From assembly GCA_965276785.1 (NCBI GenBank), contig OZ255629.1:3224001-3288000 (forward strand): a stretch of DNA of 64,000 nucleotides, read 5' to 3'. The notes below the pieces were generated by a model. The model searched no databases, had not been told where the DNA came from, and saw nothing but the letters and a program-made list of their open reading frames with translations. Origin of the DNA: LMUY01 sp965276785. Its GTDB lineage: Bacteria; Pseudomonadota; Alphaproteobacteria; Acetobacterales; Acetobacteraceae. Position numbers and translations under genes: made by a program. Each line of letters begins with the position of its first letter. The stretch's first letter is position 1. Of the stretch, positions 30,989-38,714 are shown in pieces.

Positions 30989-31114
30989 ATGTGGCGCCCC
31001 GTCGTAACATGATGCAACACGACTGCCACAGACCGGTCGCCTTGAGAGGCTAGCAACCGATCCTCGCCAGGCCGCGTTCGACCCCGCAGCCGGCAAACAA
31101 CGGAGACCTTAGCC

Positions 31115-31588
31115 ATGTCCAAACGCAATCCAGCGCGCGCCGCCACCCTGTTGCTGGCTGGCGCCCTGCTGGCCGCTCCTGCCGCCTCGTTCGCGCAATC
31201 CAGCACCCCGGCCGCCAGCATTCAGGCCGCCAGCACTCAGGCCAAGCGGCGCCACGCGTTTGTCGAGCGGCGGATCGAGCAACTCCGCACTGAGATCAAG
31301 ATCACGCCCGGCGAGCAGAAGAGCTTCGACGATTTCGCCGCCACGATGCGGCAGAACGCCGCCAAGATGGACGAGGCGACAGAAAAGGGCGCCGCTCTGC
31401 CAGCAAGCGCCACAGCGGTGGACCGGCTGCAGACCTATAGCGAGATGTCGCAAGTGCATTCCCAGAACATGCAGCAACTCGCCGCATCGTTCTCCGCCTT
31501 CTACGACACGCTCAGCCCGGAGCAGAAAAAAGTGGTCGACACCAGCTTCGCACAGCAGGCTGCCGCTCGGCACAACGCGCGCAGCTAG
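31115..31588 (+). CDS. Periplasmic LTXXQ (Spy/CpxP-like) protein
   Basis: A 157-residue protein with a signal peptide (ATLLLAGALLAAPAASFAQ, cleavage near residue 27). A helical body has two LTXXQ-like turns, KITPGEQKSFDDF and TLSPEQKKVVD. Spy/CpxP relatives are periplasmic chaperones of envelope stress. The gene is upstream of rpmE with an 88-nt gap. Confidence 0.85.
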   Translation: MSKRNPARAATLLLAGALLAAPAASFAQSSTPAASIQAASTQAKRRHAFVERRIEQLRTEIKITPGEQKSFDDFAATMRQNAAKMDEATEKGAALPASATAVDRLQTYSEMSQVHSQNMQQLAASFSAFYDTLSPEQKKVVDTSFAQQAAARHNARS

Positions 31589-31676
31589 CCTTGCTCCGCA
31601 CCGGGCGGCCGCTTATAGCACCGAGCCTGCCCCGGCCGGTCGGCATCGGCAGGGCCATTCCTCGGAGCGCGCGCCA

Positions 31677-31901
31677 ATGAAGGCTGGAATCCACCCCGAC
31701 TACCACGACGTCAAGATCATCATGACGGACGGCACCGAGTTCACCACTCGCTCCACCATGGGCCGCGAAGGCGACACGCTGCGGCTCGACATCGATCCCA
31801 AGTCCCATCCCGCCTGGACCGGGGTGCAGCGCATCATGGACACCGGCGGCCAGGTGGCAAAGTTCAACAAGCGCTTTGCTGGGCTCGGCAGCCGCAAGTA
31901 G
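31677..31901 (+). CDS. rpmE: 50S ribosomal protein L31
   Basis: A 74-residue L31 of the zinc-free (C-minus) type: it starts MKAGIHPDYHDVKI, has no CxxC pair, and ends FNKRFAGLGSRK. It binds between the central protuberance and the 30S head. The expected context for alphaproteobacteria is present, with a strong terminator immediately after the gene. ATG 31677 was chosen from family length. Confidence 0.96.
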   Translation: MKAGIHPDYHDVKIIMTDGTEFTTRSTMGREGDTLRLDIDPKSHPAWTGVQRIMDTGGQVAKFNKRFAGLGSRK

Positions 31902-31923
31902 CTGTTTACCTGCGTAAAAAGTG

Positions 31924-31963
31924 ACGGCCGCCCTTGAAGTCAGGGGTGGCCGTTTCTTATTTC
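31924..31963 (+). terminator. Rho-independent terminator after rpmE
   Basis: The hairpin ACGGCCGCCC / GGGGTGGCCGT, with a loop of about 9 nt, is followed by TTTCTTATTT on the plus strand. It is 22 nt past the rpmE stop. Confidence 0.85.
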
Positions 31964-31964
31964 C

Positions 31965-32061
31965 GCTCTGTCGCAATGCCCAATCGGGGTTGCGGAGACT
32001 GATTAGGGTCGGCCCTCCGGGGCGGCTCATGGCTACAACCTTGCTCCTTAGGAGGTTTACT
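31965..32061 (+). promoter_or_regulatory. ROSE-like RNA thermometer in the hsp20 5' UTR (candidate)
   Basis: The leader of the small heat-shock gene can form successive hairpins: one at 31973-31997 (CGCAA/TTGCG with GCCC/GGGG) and a GC-rich one near 32010-32030. The last includes the ribosome site, where TTGCTCCT (32041-32048) faces AGGAGG (32050-32055) a few nt before the ATG. A U(U/C)GCU motif paired with the Shine-Dalgarno is the hallmark of ROSE elements that melt on heat shock in alphaproteobacterial hsp20 genes. The fold was judged by eye only. Confidence 0.55.
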
Positions 32062-32535
32062 ATGACGTTGGACTTTGCTCCCCTTTTCCGCACTGCCATT
32101 GGTTTCGACCGGCTCGCGTCCCTGATGGACACGGCGCAGGAGGCGGCCAGCGCCCCCGCCTACCCACCCTACAATATCGCCAAGACGGGTGATGACACGT
32201 ATCGGCTAACCATGGCTGTGGCCGGGTTTAGCGAGAACGACATCGAACTTGTCGTGCGCGACAATCAGCTTGTTGTTGCTGGCAAGCTCAATGGCGAGTC
32301 CAGCGGTGAACTGCTCTACCGCGGCATCGCAGGACGGGCGTTTGAGCGGCGGTTCGCGCTGGCTGATCATATCGTGGTCGACGGTGCCGACCTGCAGCAC
32401 GGCTTGTTGCATGTGGCGCTGAAGCGCGTGGTGCCAGAAGCGCTGAAGCCGCGCCGCATCGCCATCGGCGGCAAGGCAGCCGACCAGCCGGCTGTCACCG
32501 CCAATGACAGCCACGGGGCCGCTCAGGCGGCGTAG
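32062..32535 (+). CDS. Small heat-shock protein, Hsp20/IbpA family
   Basis: A 157-residue Hsp20. The N-terminal arm has FRTAIGFDRLASLMD, typical of class A bacterial sHsps. The alpha-crystallin domain (about 37-130) has PPYNIAKTGDDTYRLTMAVAG and IAGRAFERRFALADHI, followed by ALKPRRIAIG. It is an ATP-independent holdase that passes clients to DnaK/ClpB. The ATG at 32062 has a very strong TTAGGAGG site that is predicted to be sequestered by a ROSE-like hairpin. Confidence 0.95.
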   Translation: MTLDFAPLFRTAIGFDRLASLMDTAQEAASAPAYPPYNIAKTGDDTYRLTMAVAGFSENDIELVVRDNQLVVAGKLNGESSGELLYRGIAGRAFERRFALADHIVVDGADLQHGLLHVALKRVVPEALKPRRIAIGGKAADQPAVTANDSHGAAQAA

Positions 32536-32589
32536 GCCTGGTTCGGCTCCCTTGATTAAGGAGGGGGCCGGGGAACCGGCCCTCTCTTG

Positions 32590-32790
32590 CTATGTACGGA
32601 AGAACCGCTCGGCCGCCCCTTTATGGTCTTGCTTGCGGGCAATCGCCACTTCGGCCCGAGCGATTTCAGCTTGCAACTCGGTGATATACGACTGCAACTC
32701 CTCGACCCCCATCGGATCGAGCGGCAACAACGGCACCCGCCGGGGTAGCGCTGGCTCCTCCTCTTCCCACATGGCTGGTTCCACTCCCAT
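32590..32790 (-). CDS. DUF1192 small protein
   Basis: A 66-residue acidic/coiled-coil protein: MWEEEEPALPRRVPLLPLDP, then VEELQSYITELQAEIARAE, then a basic end. This is the alphaproteobacterial DUF1192 pattern, of unknown function. Start codons at 32790 or 32772 are both possible; the second begins at the conserved Trp. It is divergent from trcR. Confidence 0.8.
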   Translation of the reverse strand: MGVEPAMWEEEEPALPRRVPLLPLDPMGVEELQSYITELQAEIARAEVAIARKQDHKGAAERFFRT

Positions 32791-32920
32791 TGTTATCGCC
32801 GGAATGTGCCGCGGCCGGCCTTGACCGGCAAGCGCGCCGCGCCCCATATCGGTTGCATATAGATGGACCTGCGAACGCCTCCCCGGTGGAACGGCAGCGC
32901 GGCGGTCGGAGAACAGTAAC

Positions 32921-33499
32921 ATGAGCTTGCCCCTGATGCCCAAAGCCACCGCCGTGTGGCTGATCGAGAAGACGTCTCTGACGTTTACCCAAATTGCCGA
33001 GTTCTGTGGCATGCACCCGCTCGAGGTGCAGGCCATCGCCGATGGCGAGGTCGCACAAGGCATCGTCGGTTACGACCCGGTGGCTAACCACCAAGTGACC
33101 GCCGAGGAGGTCGCGCGATGCGAACGGGACGACACGCAGCGCTTGAAGCTACTGCCCCCAACCAACCCGCTGCCGAAGAAGTCACGCGGTGCACGCTATA
33201 CCCCCGTGGCCAAGCGGAACGACCGTCCGGATGCGATTGCCTTCGTGTTGCGCAACTTCCCGCAACTGTCCGAGGCGCAGGTGGTCAAGCTGCTCGGCAC
33301 CACCAAGGACACGATCCAGAAGGTGCGCGAGCGCAGCCATTGGAACAGCACCAACATCAAGCCGCGCGACCCAGTGATCCTCGGCCTGTGCAGCCAGACC
33401 GACCTGAATGCGATGGTGAACGCCGCCAACGACCGGCTTATCCGTGAGGGCAAAGCGGTGCCAGCGCCCATCCGCATGGAGGCGGAGGAGGCTGCCTAA
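32921..33499 (+). CDS. trcR: DUF1013 protein (TrcR-like cell-cycle regulator)
   Basis: A 192-residue DUF1013 protein. An N-terminal HTH has TAVWLIEKTSLTFTQIAEFC. A middle linker contains NPLPKKSRGARYTPVAKR. A second HTH-like part has RPDAIAFVLRNFPQLSEAQVVKLLG and RSHWNSTNIKPRDPV. The family is named cell cycle transcriptional regulator TrcR in alphaproteobacteria; direct targets here are unknown. It is followed by a perfect GC hairpin. Confidence 0.88.
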   Translation: MSLPLMPKATAVWLIEKTSLTFTQIAEFCGMHPLEVQAIADGEVAQGIVGYDPVANHQVTAEEVARCERDDTQRLKLLPPTNPLPKKSRGARYTPVAKRNDRPDAIAFVLRNFPQLSEAQVVKLLGTTKDTIQKVRERSHWNSTNIKPRDPVILGLCSQTDLNAMVNAANDRLIREGKAVPAPIRMEAEEAA

Positions 33500-33503
33500 G
33501 CGA

Positions 33504-33529
33504 GGGCGCGGCCGCACAGGGCCGCGCCC
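33504..33529. terminator. GC hairpin between trcR and a YdcH-like gene
   Basis: The perfect 10-bp stem GGGCGCGGCC / GGCCGCGCCC with a 6-nt loop lies between convergent stops. There is no clear T-run, so it may be a bidirectional or Rho-aided terminator. Confidence 0.6.
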
Positions 33530-33536
33530 GTTGAGC

Positions 33537-33707
33537 TCAGGCTTGAACGCTGAGCCGTGCCATTTCATCCTTCAGGCGTAATTTCTCGCCTTTCAACCGT
33601 ATCAACTCGGCTTCATCCGGCTTCGGACGATTGTCCTCGTCGAAAATCCGCGCTTCGAGCGCCTCGTGGCGGGTTTTCAGGCTGTCGATCCGGGATTGCA
33701 GGCTCAT
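33537..33707 (-). CDS. YdcH-like (DUF465) small coiled-coil protein 1
   Basis: A 56-residue protein read from 33707 downward: MSLQSRIDSLKTRHEALEAR, then IFDEDNRPKPDEAELIRLKG, then EKLRLKDEMARLSVQA. The pattern is that of the DUF465/YdcH family (a short antiparallel coiled coil of unknown function). A TATGGAGGACTTATG context gives a good ribosome site. A paralogue lies 170 nt away on the other strand. Confidence 0.8.
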   Translation of the reverse strand: MSLQSRIDSLKTRHEALEARIFDEDNRPKPDEAELIRLKGEKLRLKDEMARLSVQA

Positions 33708-33876
33708 AAGTCCTCCATACCGCTGTGGACATCGTTGGCGCTGCGCGCCAGTGCCAGCCTAATCCCGGACGGCGTGATTTTGCTAGGATTTGTTGCACAC
33801 CCGGGTATTCAAGCGCGCGCTGAAGCCCCTCAGCCCACCCTTGGTCCCGCGGGCGTCATCATGCTAGAGCCCCGCT

Positions 33877-34077
33877 ATGGTGATCGACCGGGATGCCCTC
33901 CTGCGAAAGCTACACGAACTCCGCAGCGAGCACCGTGACCTGGACACCGTCATTGCCCGCTTGTCCGACAAGCCGATCGACCAGTTGCAGTTGCAGCGGC
34001 TGAAGAAACGCAAGCTGCTGCTGAAGGACGAGGTCGCCTGGCTCGAGAGCCGGCTGATCCCGGACAATATTGCTTGA
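33877..34077 (+). CDS. YdcH-like (DUF465) small coiled-coil protein 2
   Basis: A 66-residue DUF465 protein: LLRKLHELRSEHRDLDTVIA, then QLQLQRLKKRKLLLKDEVAW. Conserved upstream of purE in alphaproteobacteria. Its stop overlaps the TTG start of purE by 4 nt (TTGA), so the two are coupled. Function unknown. Confidence 0.88.
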   Translation: MVIDRDALLRKLHELRSEHRDLDTVIARLSDKPIDQLQLQRLKKRKLLLKDEVAWLESRLIPDNIA

Positions 34078-34565
34078 GCCCAACGGTCGGCATCGTCATG
34101 GGAAGCCAGTCCGACTGGGACACCATGCGCCACGCCGCCGAAATGCTGCGCCAGCTTGAGGTCGCCGCCGAAACGCGGATCGTGTCGGCCCATCGCACCC
34201 CCGACCGGCTGGCGGACTACGCCAAAACCGCTGCCGGCCGCGGGCTCCAGGTCATCATCGCGGGGGCCGGCGGGGCCGCGCACCTGCCGGGCATGTGCGC
34301 GGCTTGGACCGCCCTGCCCGTCTTGGGCGTGCCAATGGAAAGCCGGGCGCTCCAAGGCATAGACAGCCTGCTTGCCATGGTTCAGATGCCAGCGGGCGTC
34401 CCCGTCGGCACCTTGGCCATCGGCCGCGCGGGCGCGGTGAACGCGGCCCTGCTCGCCGCCGCCATCCTGGCCCTTGCCGACCCCGCCCTAGCAGAGCGGC
34501 TGTCCGCGTACCGGGCGGCGCAGACCGCAACGGTGGCCGAGCGTCCGGCCGACAGCGCCGGGTGA
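34074..34565 (+). CDS. purE: N5-carboxyaminoimidazole ribonucleotide mutase
   Basis: A 163-residue class I PurE. MGSQSDWDTM is the phosphate loop, SAHRTPDRL has the catalytic His, and AGAGGAAHLPGMCAAWTALP and GVPVGTLAIGRAGAVNAALL complete the core. It converts N5-CAIR to CAIR in purine synthesis. TTG start at 34074, inside the previous stop. It overlaps purK at the 3' end (GTGA). Confidence 0.96.
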   Translation: MSPTVGIVMGSQSDWDTMRHAAEMLRQLEVAAETRIVSAHRTPDRLADYAKTAAGRGLQVIIAGAGGAAHLPGMCAAWTALPVLGVPMESRALQGIDSLLAMVQMPAGVPVGTLAIGRAGAVNAALLAAAILALADPALAERLSAYRAAQTATVAERPADSAG

Positions 34566-34567
34566 GC

Positions 34568-35671
34568 ATGGCGGCCGCCCTGCCGCCCAACGCCGTCATC
34601 GGGATCGTTGGCGGAGGCCAGCTCGGCCGTATGTCGGCGATGGCGGCTGCCCGGCTGGGCTACCGCTGCCACATTCTCACGCCCGAGCCCGACAGCCCGG
34701 CCGGCCAAGTCGCCGCCAGCAGCTTCGTCGGCGACTACGAGGACCCGGCCTTGCTGCGTGCCTTCGCCCAATCGGTCGATGTGGTGACGTTCGAGTTCGA
34801 GAATGTCAGCGCCGCCGGGCTGGACCTGCTGGAGTCGATCTGCCCGGTACGCCCTTCCCCCTCCGTGCTGCGGATCAGCCAGGACCGCGTCGCGGAAAAG
34901 ACCTTTCTGAACCAAGCGGGCGTGCCCACCGCGCCGTGGTTGGCAGCGGACAGCCGGCCGGATTTGCACGCTGCCTTGGCCCGGATCGGCCTGCCCGGCG
35001 TGCTGAAAACCACCCGTGGCGGCTACGACGGCAAGGGCCAAGCCGTGCTGCGCAGCATGGCGGCCCTCAACGAAGCCTGGGACGATCTGGCTCCCAAACC
35101 CTTGATCCTGGAAGCCTTGGTGCCGTTCGAGCGCGAGATCAGCGTGATCGTGGCGCGCGGCGCGGACGGCGCGGCGGTCTGCTTCGCCCCGGTCGAGAAC
35201 CGCCATCGCAACGGCATTCTGGACGTCACCCTGGCGCCGGCCGCAATCGCCCCCGCGGTCGCCGCCCGCGCGCAGGCCGCGGCCCTGCGGGTGGCGGCGG
35301 CGCTGCAGCTGGTCGGCGTGTTGGCGGTCGAGATGTTCGTGCTGCCGGACGGGGAGGTGCTGGCCAACGAGATCGCGCCCCGGCCGCACAATTCCGGCCA
35401 TTGGACGCTGGACGCCTGCCCGGCAAGCCAGTTCGAGCTGCATATCCGCGCGGTCGCCGGGCTGCCGTTGCCGCCCGCGACCCGGCATTCGGATGCGGTG
35501 ATGCACAACATTGTGGGGCCGGACGAGATGGCGCAATGGCCGAAGCTGCTGGCCACGCCAGGTGTGATCCCGCACCTTTATGGCAAGCTGGAAGCGCGGG
35601 AGGGCCGCAAAATGGGGCACTACACGCGGCTATACCCGCCCGGGACGATGCCGGACGAAATCGCGCCGTGA
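34568..35671 (+). CDS. purK: N5-carboxyaminoimidazole ribonucleotide synthase
   Basis: A 367-residue ATP-grasp enzyme: GIVGGGQLGRM nucleotide site, DVVTFEFENV, PGVLKTTRGGYDGKGQ, PFEREISVIVARG, EMFVLPDGEVLANEIAPRPH and GHYTRLYPPGT. It carboxylates AIR with ATP and bicarbonate to give N5-CAIR, the PurE substrate. ATG 34568 is assumed; a GTG at 34562 overlapping the purE stop is equally plausible. The gene ends in a GTGA overlap with the next gene. Confidence 0.96.
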   Translation: MAAALPPNAVIGIVGGGQLGRMSAMAAARLGYRCHILTPEPDSPAGQVAASSFVGDYEDPALLRAFAQSVDVVTFEFENVSAAGLDLLESICPVRPSPSVLRISQDRVAEKTFLNQAGVPTAPWLAADSRPDLHAALARIGLPGVLKTTRGGYDGKGQAVLRSMAALNEAWDDLAPKPLILEALVPFEREISVIVARGADGAAVCFAPVENRHRNGILDVTLAPAAIAPAVAARAQAAALRVAAALQLVGVLAVEMFVLPDGEVLANEIAPRPHNSGHWTLDACPASQFELHIRAVAGLPLPPATRHSDAVMHNIVGPDEMAQWPKLLATPGVIPHLYGKLEAREGRKMGHYTRLYPPGTMPDEIAP

Positions 35672-36663
35672 CGCCGCTCGTGGTCAGCTACGCCACCGCC
35701 CGGCCGGACGCGGTGGCCGCGTTGCTGCGCGAGCACTATGCCCTGCCCGACCCAATCGCTTGCACCCTGCTCAGCCGCGGCTTCAACGACATGTACGCGG
35801 TTACGGCTGGCACCGCAGACCGCTTCGTATTCCGCGTGTCCGGCCATCGTGCTCGTGGCCCGGCCGACGTGGCGGCGGAGACAGAGTTCCTGGCCTATCT
35901 GGATGCCGCGGGTGTGCCTGTCGCCGCGGCGGTCCCGACGCGGGAAGGGGCGCTGTTCACCACCGTCCTATTGCCGCAAGGCGCCCGCGCCGCCGTGCTG
36001 TTCCGCTACGCCGAGGGCCGCAAGCCGGAATTGGACGAGCCGGAGGATGCGCGGGTGCAGGGTGCCACGCTCGCCCAGCTTCACTCGGCAGCGGCAAACT
36101 TCCCCGGCCGGGAGAGCGGGCGCTACCGGCTCGACCTCGACCATCTGCTGCACCGGCCACTGGCCGCGGTATTGGCGCTGGGACTGGAGGCGCCGAGCGG
36201 GCTATTGCCAGCAGCGGAACGGCTTGCCGAGCGGATTGCTCAATGGGAACCGCAACTCTCCCGAATACGCTGCCATGGCGACTGTCATGGCTTGAACGCC
36301 CGCATTGCCATAGCAGGCCGGCACGCCGGACGGGCAGTGTTCTTCGACTTCGACGATGGCGGCTTCGGCTTTCTCGCCTACGACCTGGCGGTGCATCTCT
36401 GGGCGCAAACGTCGTTTGGCCGGCGCCGGCACCGGATGTGGCACACCTTCCTGGCCGGCTACCGCGCCATCCGGCCCGTCGCGGCCGCTGACCACGCCGC
36501 CATCGCACTGTTCGTGCCGGTCCGCCATATCTGGCTGATGGGCGAATGGGCCGGCCGCACACGGGAGTGGGGTCACGAAGTCCTCACCGCGGCCTGGCTG
36601 GAGCGCGAAACCGAGTTCCTGCTGGCGTGGGAACGAGAGCGGTTATCCCCGGGATTGCTTTGA
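35668..36663 (+). CDS. Aminoglycoside/homoserine kinase-fold phosphotransferase (SrkA-like)
   Basis: A 331-residue APH-family protein with a complete active site: catalytic loop CHGDCHGLNA and metal motif FFDFDDGGFG. Other landmarks are LLSRGFNDMYAVTAG (nucleotide loop) and HIWLMGEWAGR near the end. It resembles bacterial SrkA/YihE-like kinases; the substrate is unknown. GTG start at 35668 inside the purK stop. It is the last gene of the ydcH-purE-purK operon and is followed by a CCGCCG/CGGCGG hairpin at 36669-36686. Confidence 0.85.
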   Translation: MTPLVVSYATARPDAVAALLREHYALPDPIACTLLSRGFNDMYAVTAGTADRFVFRVSGHRARGPADVAAETEFLAYLDAAGVPVAAAVPTREGALFTTVLLPQGARAAVLFRYAEGRKPELDEPEDARVQGATLAQLHSAAANFPGRESGRYRLDLDHLLHRPLAAVLALGLEAPSGLLPAAERLAERIAQWEPQLSRIRCHGDCHGLNARIAIAGRHAGRAVFFDFDDGGFGFLAYDLAVHLWAQTSFGRRRHRMWHTFLAGYRAIRPVAAADHAAIALFVPVRHIWLMGEWAGRTREWGHEVLTAAWLERETEFLLAWERERLSPGLL

Positions 36664-36668
36664 GCAGA

Positions 36669-36686
36669 ACCGCCGCAAACGGCGGT
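36669..36686 (+). terminator. Hairpin at the end of the purEK operon
   Basis: The 7-bp stem ACCGCCG / CGGCGGT with a CAAA loop lies 6 nt after the phosphotransferase stop. It lacks a T-run, so it is a weak terminator candidate. Confidence 0.45.
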
Positions 36687-36714
36687 CCGGGCGGCAATCT
36701 CACCGGCCAATTCG

Positions 36715-36936
36715 TTGCTTTGTCTGCTGAACAGCGGGCAGCGGCTGGACAAGCCGCAACTGGCGGAGCTTCGGCTGTACGACCCAGCCTACTTGGCCTA
36801 CATCACCGGCGCGCAGCACCTTCTTGCCGAACCCGACGCCAAAGTCGCGCTGCAGGCCTGCGGCAACGCCTTCGAGGCGTTCCATACCGGTACGGAGGCT
36901 AACCCTTCCTTCTTCCGCGCGGCCATTAAGCAATAA
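36715..36936 (+). CDS. Possible small hypothetical protein
   Basis: A 73-residue frame with a TTG start and a plausible soluble composition (QLAELRLYDPAYLAYITGAQ, then ALQACGNAFEAFHTG). No family is recognised and no strong ribosome site is seen. It occupies the gap between the purEK operon and the convergent FkbM gene. It may be a genuine short gene or a remnant. Confidence 0.35.
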   Translation: MLCLLNSGQRLDKPQLAELRLYDPAYLAYITGAQHLLAEPDAKVALQACGNAFEAFHTGTEANPSFFRAAIKQ

Positions 36937-36976
36937 GCAGGATGCGCGGAATTGGCAGATGGTGGCGTAGCTTGGA

Positions 36977-38161
36977 CTAAAACGCGCTGCGGCCCTCGAA
37001 ATAGCCAGCAACAACATAGTGTTCCCGCGCCGAGCGGAATTGCTGCGCAGCCACCGCAGCGGCAACGTCCGGATAGCGCCGCAAATAGGCCGGCTCGTCG
37101 AGCGGGGCGAGTTCGATCAGCGGCCTGAGCATGCCGCGCAATGTCGGGCCTGGAATGTCGAGCAACGTCGCGCGCCGGACATCGGCGAAACAGGGTAGCG
37201 CGCCTGCGTCGGCCACCGACTTCAGGGCCGCGGCCGCGTCGGCCTCCCCGAGGGTCCGATGCCGCAGGACGGCGCAGAGCTCCGGCGGCGCGGGCAATCG
37301 TTTCACCTCGGCGCGCAAGCGCTGGTTGAGCGCCGCGCATTGATGCCAGCCGCGCTCGCCGATCGCTTTGGCAGTCGGGATCAGTTGGCTGCGCAACGGG
37401 TCGAGCGCTGCGGCCTGCTTGTGGATGGCCAGGGTGGCGATTTCGACCGCATTGCCGAACGTGTTGCCTAGCTCGCCGCGAAAGTTGTGCTCGTCAAAGG
37501 GGAAATTGATGTGCCAGAAGGTCTCGTAGCCGAGTGCGGTCAACTGGTCGAAGATCGCTCCGGCCGAACTTTGGCGCCCGTTCTCGAAATACACCGCGGG
37601 CCGGCAGCGGGCCAACACCGCCTGCGCCCCGGCCAGCCCCACCGCCTCCATGCCTTCGAGATCCAACTTAAGCAAGGCCGCATTCCGATCGGCCGGGAAC
37701 AGGTCGTCGACGGCGGCTTGCAGCATCAACTGACCACCGGGCTGGTCCGGGGCAAGCACGTCGAAGGCGATGGCGCCGAGGTTGCGCGGGCGCATGGCCT
37801 CATTGCTGACCGTCCGGCAGGTTCGCGATTCGGCGCCCACCAGAACGTGCCGCGCCTGCGCGTTGCCCAAGCCGTTCGCGGTAATGTTGGTGCAGAGCAA
37901 CTGGAAGCTGCGCGGGTTGGCCTCTAACGCCAGCACGCGGCAGCCGGGGAACAGGGTGGCGATAGCAACCGTGTGGACGCCGATATTGGCGCCGAGGTCC
38001 AGGAAGTCTCCCGGCGGTTGAAGTCGCATGACATGGGCGATCAGGCCGATCTCGTCGATCGCCCACTGGCCGTAACGCTGGAGCGACTGGCCGATCACCT
38101 CGTCGTCGGCGTGGTGGAACATGGTTCCGAACCAAGTCTCAAAGCGATCGATCTCTGGCAT
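36977..38161 (-). CDS. FkbM-family methyltransferase with C-terminal YPDV module
   Basis: A 394-residue protein. The class I SAM domain has DFLDLGANIGVHTVAIATLF, VLALEANPRSFQLLC and LLKLDLEGMEAVGLAGA, the FkbM pattern. A middle helical part follows. The C-terminal about 40 residues (YLRRYPDVAAAV and HYVVAGYFEGR) match a short module often appended to surface-polysaccharide enzymes. It probably O-methylates a glycan. The ATG at 38161 was chosen over an upstream ATG because similarity begins there. Confidence 0.83.
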   Translation of the reverse strand: MPEIDRFETWFGTMFHHADDEVIGQSLQRYGQWAIDEIGLIAHVMRLQPPGDFLDLGANIGVHTVAIATLFPGCRVLALEANPRSFQLLCTNITANGLGNAQARHVLVGAESRTCRTVSNEAMRPRNLGAIAFDVLAPDQPGGQLMLQAAVDDLFPADRNAALLKLDLEGMEAVGLAGAQAVLARCRPAVYFENGRQSSAGAIFDQLTALGYETFWHINFPFDEHNFRGELGNTFGNAVEIATLAIHKQAAALDPLRSQLIPTAKAIGERGWHQCAALNQRLRAEVKRLPAPPELCAVLRHRTLGEADAAAALKSVADAGALPCFADVRRATLLDIPGPTLRGMLRPLIELAPLDEPAYLRRYPDVAAAVAAQQFRSAREHYVVAGYFEGRSAF

Positions 38162-38714
38162 GCCGAAGGTCCTGACCGTATGTCCTGCGCACAACCGATT
38201 ACCATTGCAGGGCTGGAGGCTCTTGGCGCTTCGTCGCCCCCGTTGCAATACGAGAGCCTGATCGCTTGAAGTTAAATCAACCTGAAGCGTGAACCAGCCG
38301 CTCAGACAAAGGGGATGCGCCAGGCTGATCCCGGCGGACGAGTGCCTTCAGCCGCAAGCGCTGCCCGCAAGGACGGCTCGGCCGTCGCGCAAGAGCAAGC
38401 GATGTCCGCCGGTGTCGGATGGCCCCTTCTCCGTGTCCTCCATGTTCTCCGTGATCCACTTTCCCTTGGTCAGAGCACCGCAGCCACGGACCTAAGCGTT
38501 GCCGAGCAGCCGACGAATGCCTTGCCCCATCGTCGCGAACCGAAGCCTCTTGATGCGCGAAGGCACCGATCCCGGCTATGCCCGCCCACTCCAGGCTTGA
38601 AACGGTCCCGTCTGACGGCCCATGTCCCGCCCATGGACGCCGCCACCACCCCACCGCTTGCCGCCCAATCGCCTCCTTCCGTCATTCACCGCACAGAGTC
38701 GGAGTGACGGCGGT
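38162..38714. other. Intergenic region without a supported gene
   Basis: 553 nt between divergent genes. Reading frames here are short and compositionally unlike genes. It contains a repeat (38254-38293) shared with 28025-28064, including CAACCTGAAGCGTGAA. No promoter is convincing by eye. Confidence 0.6.
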
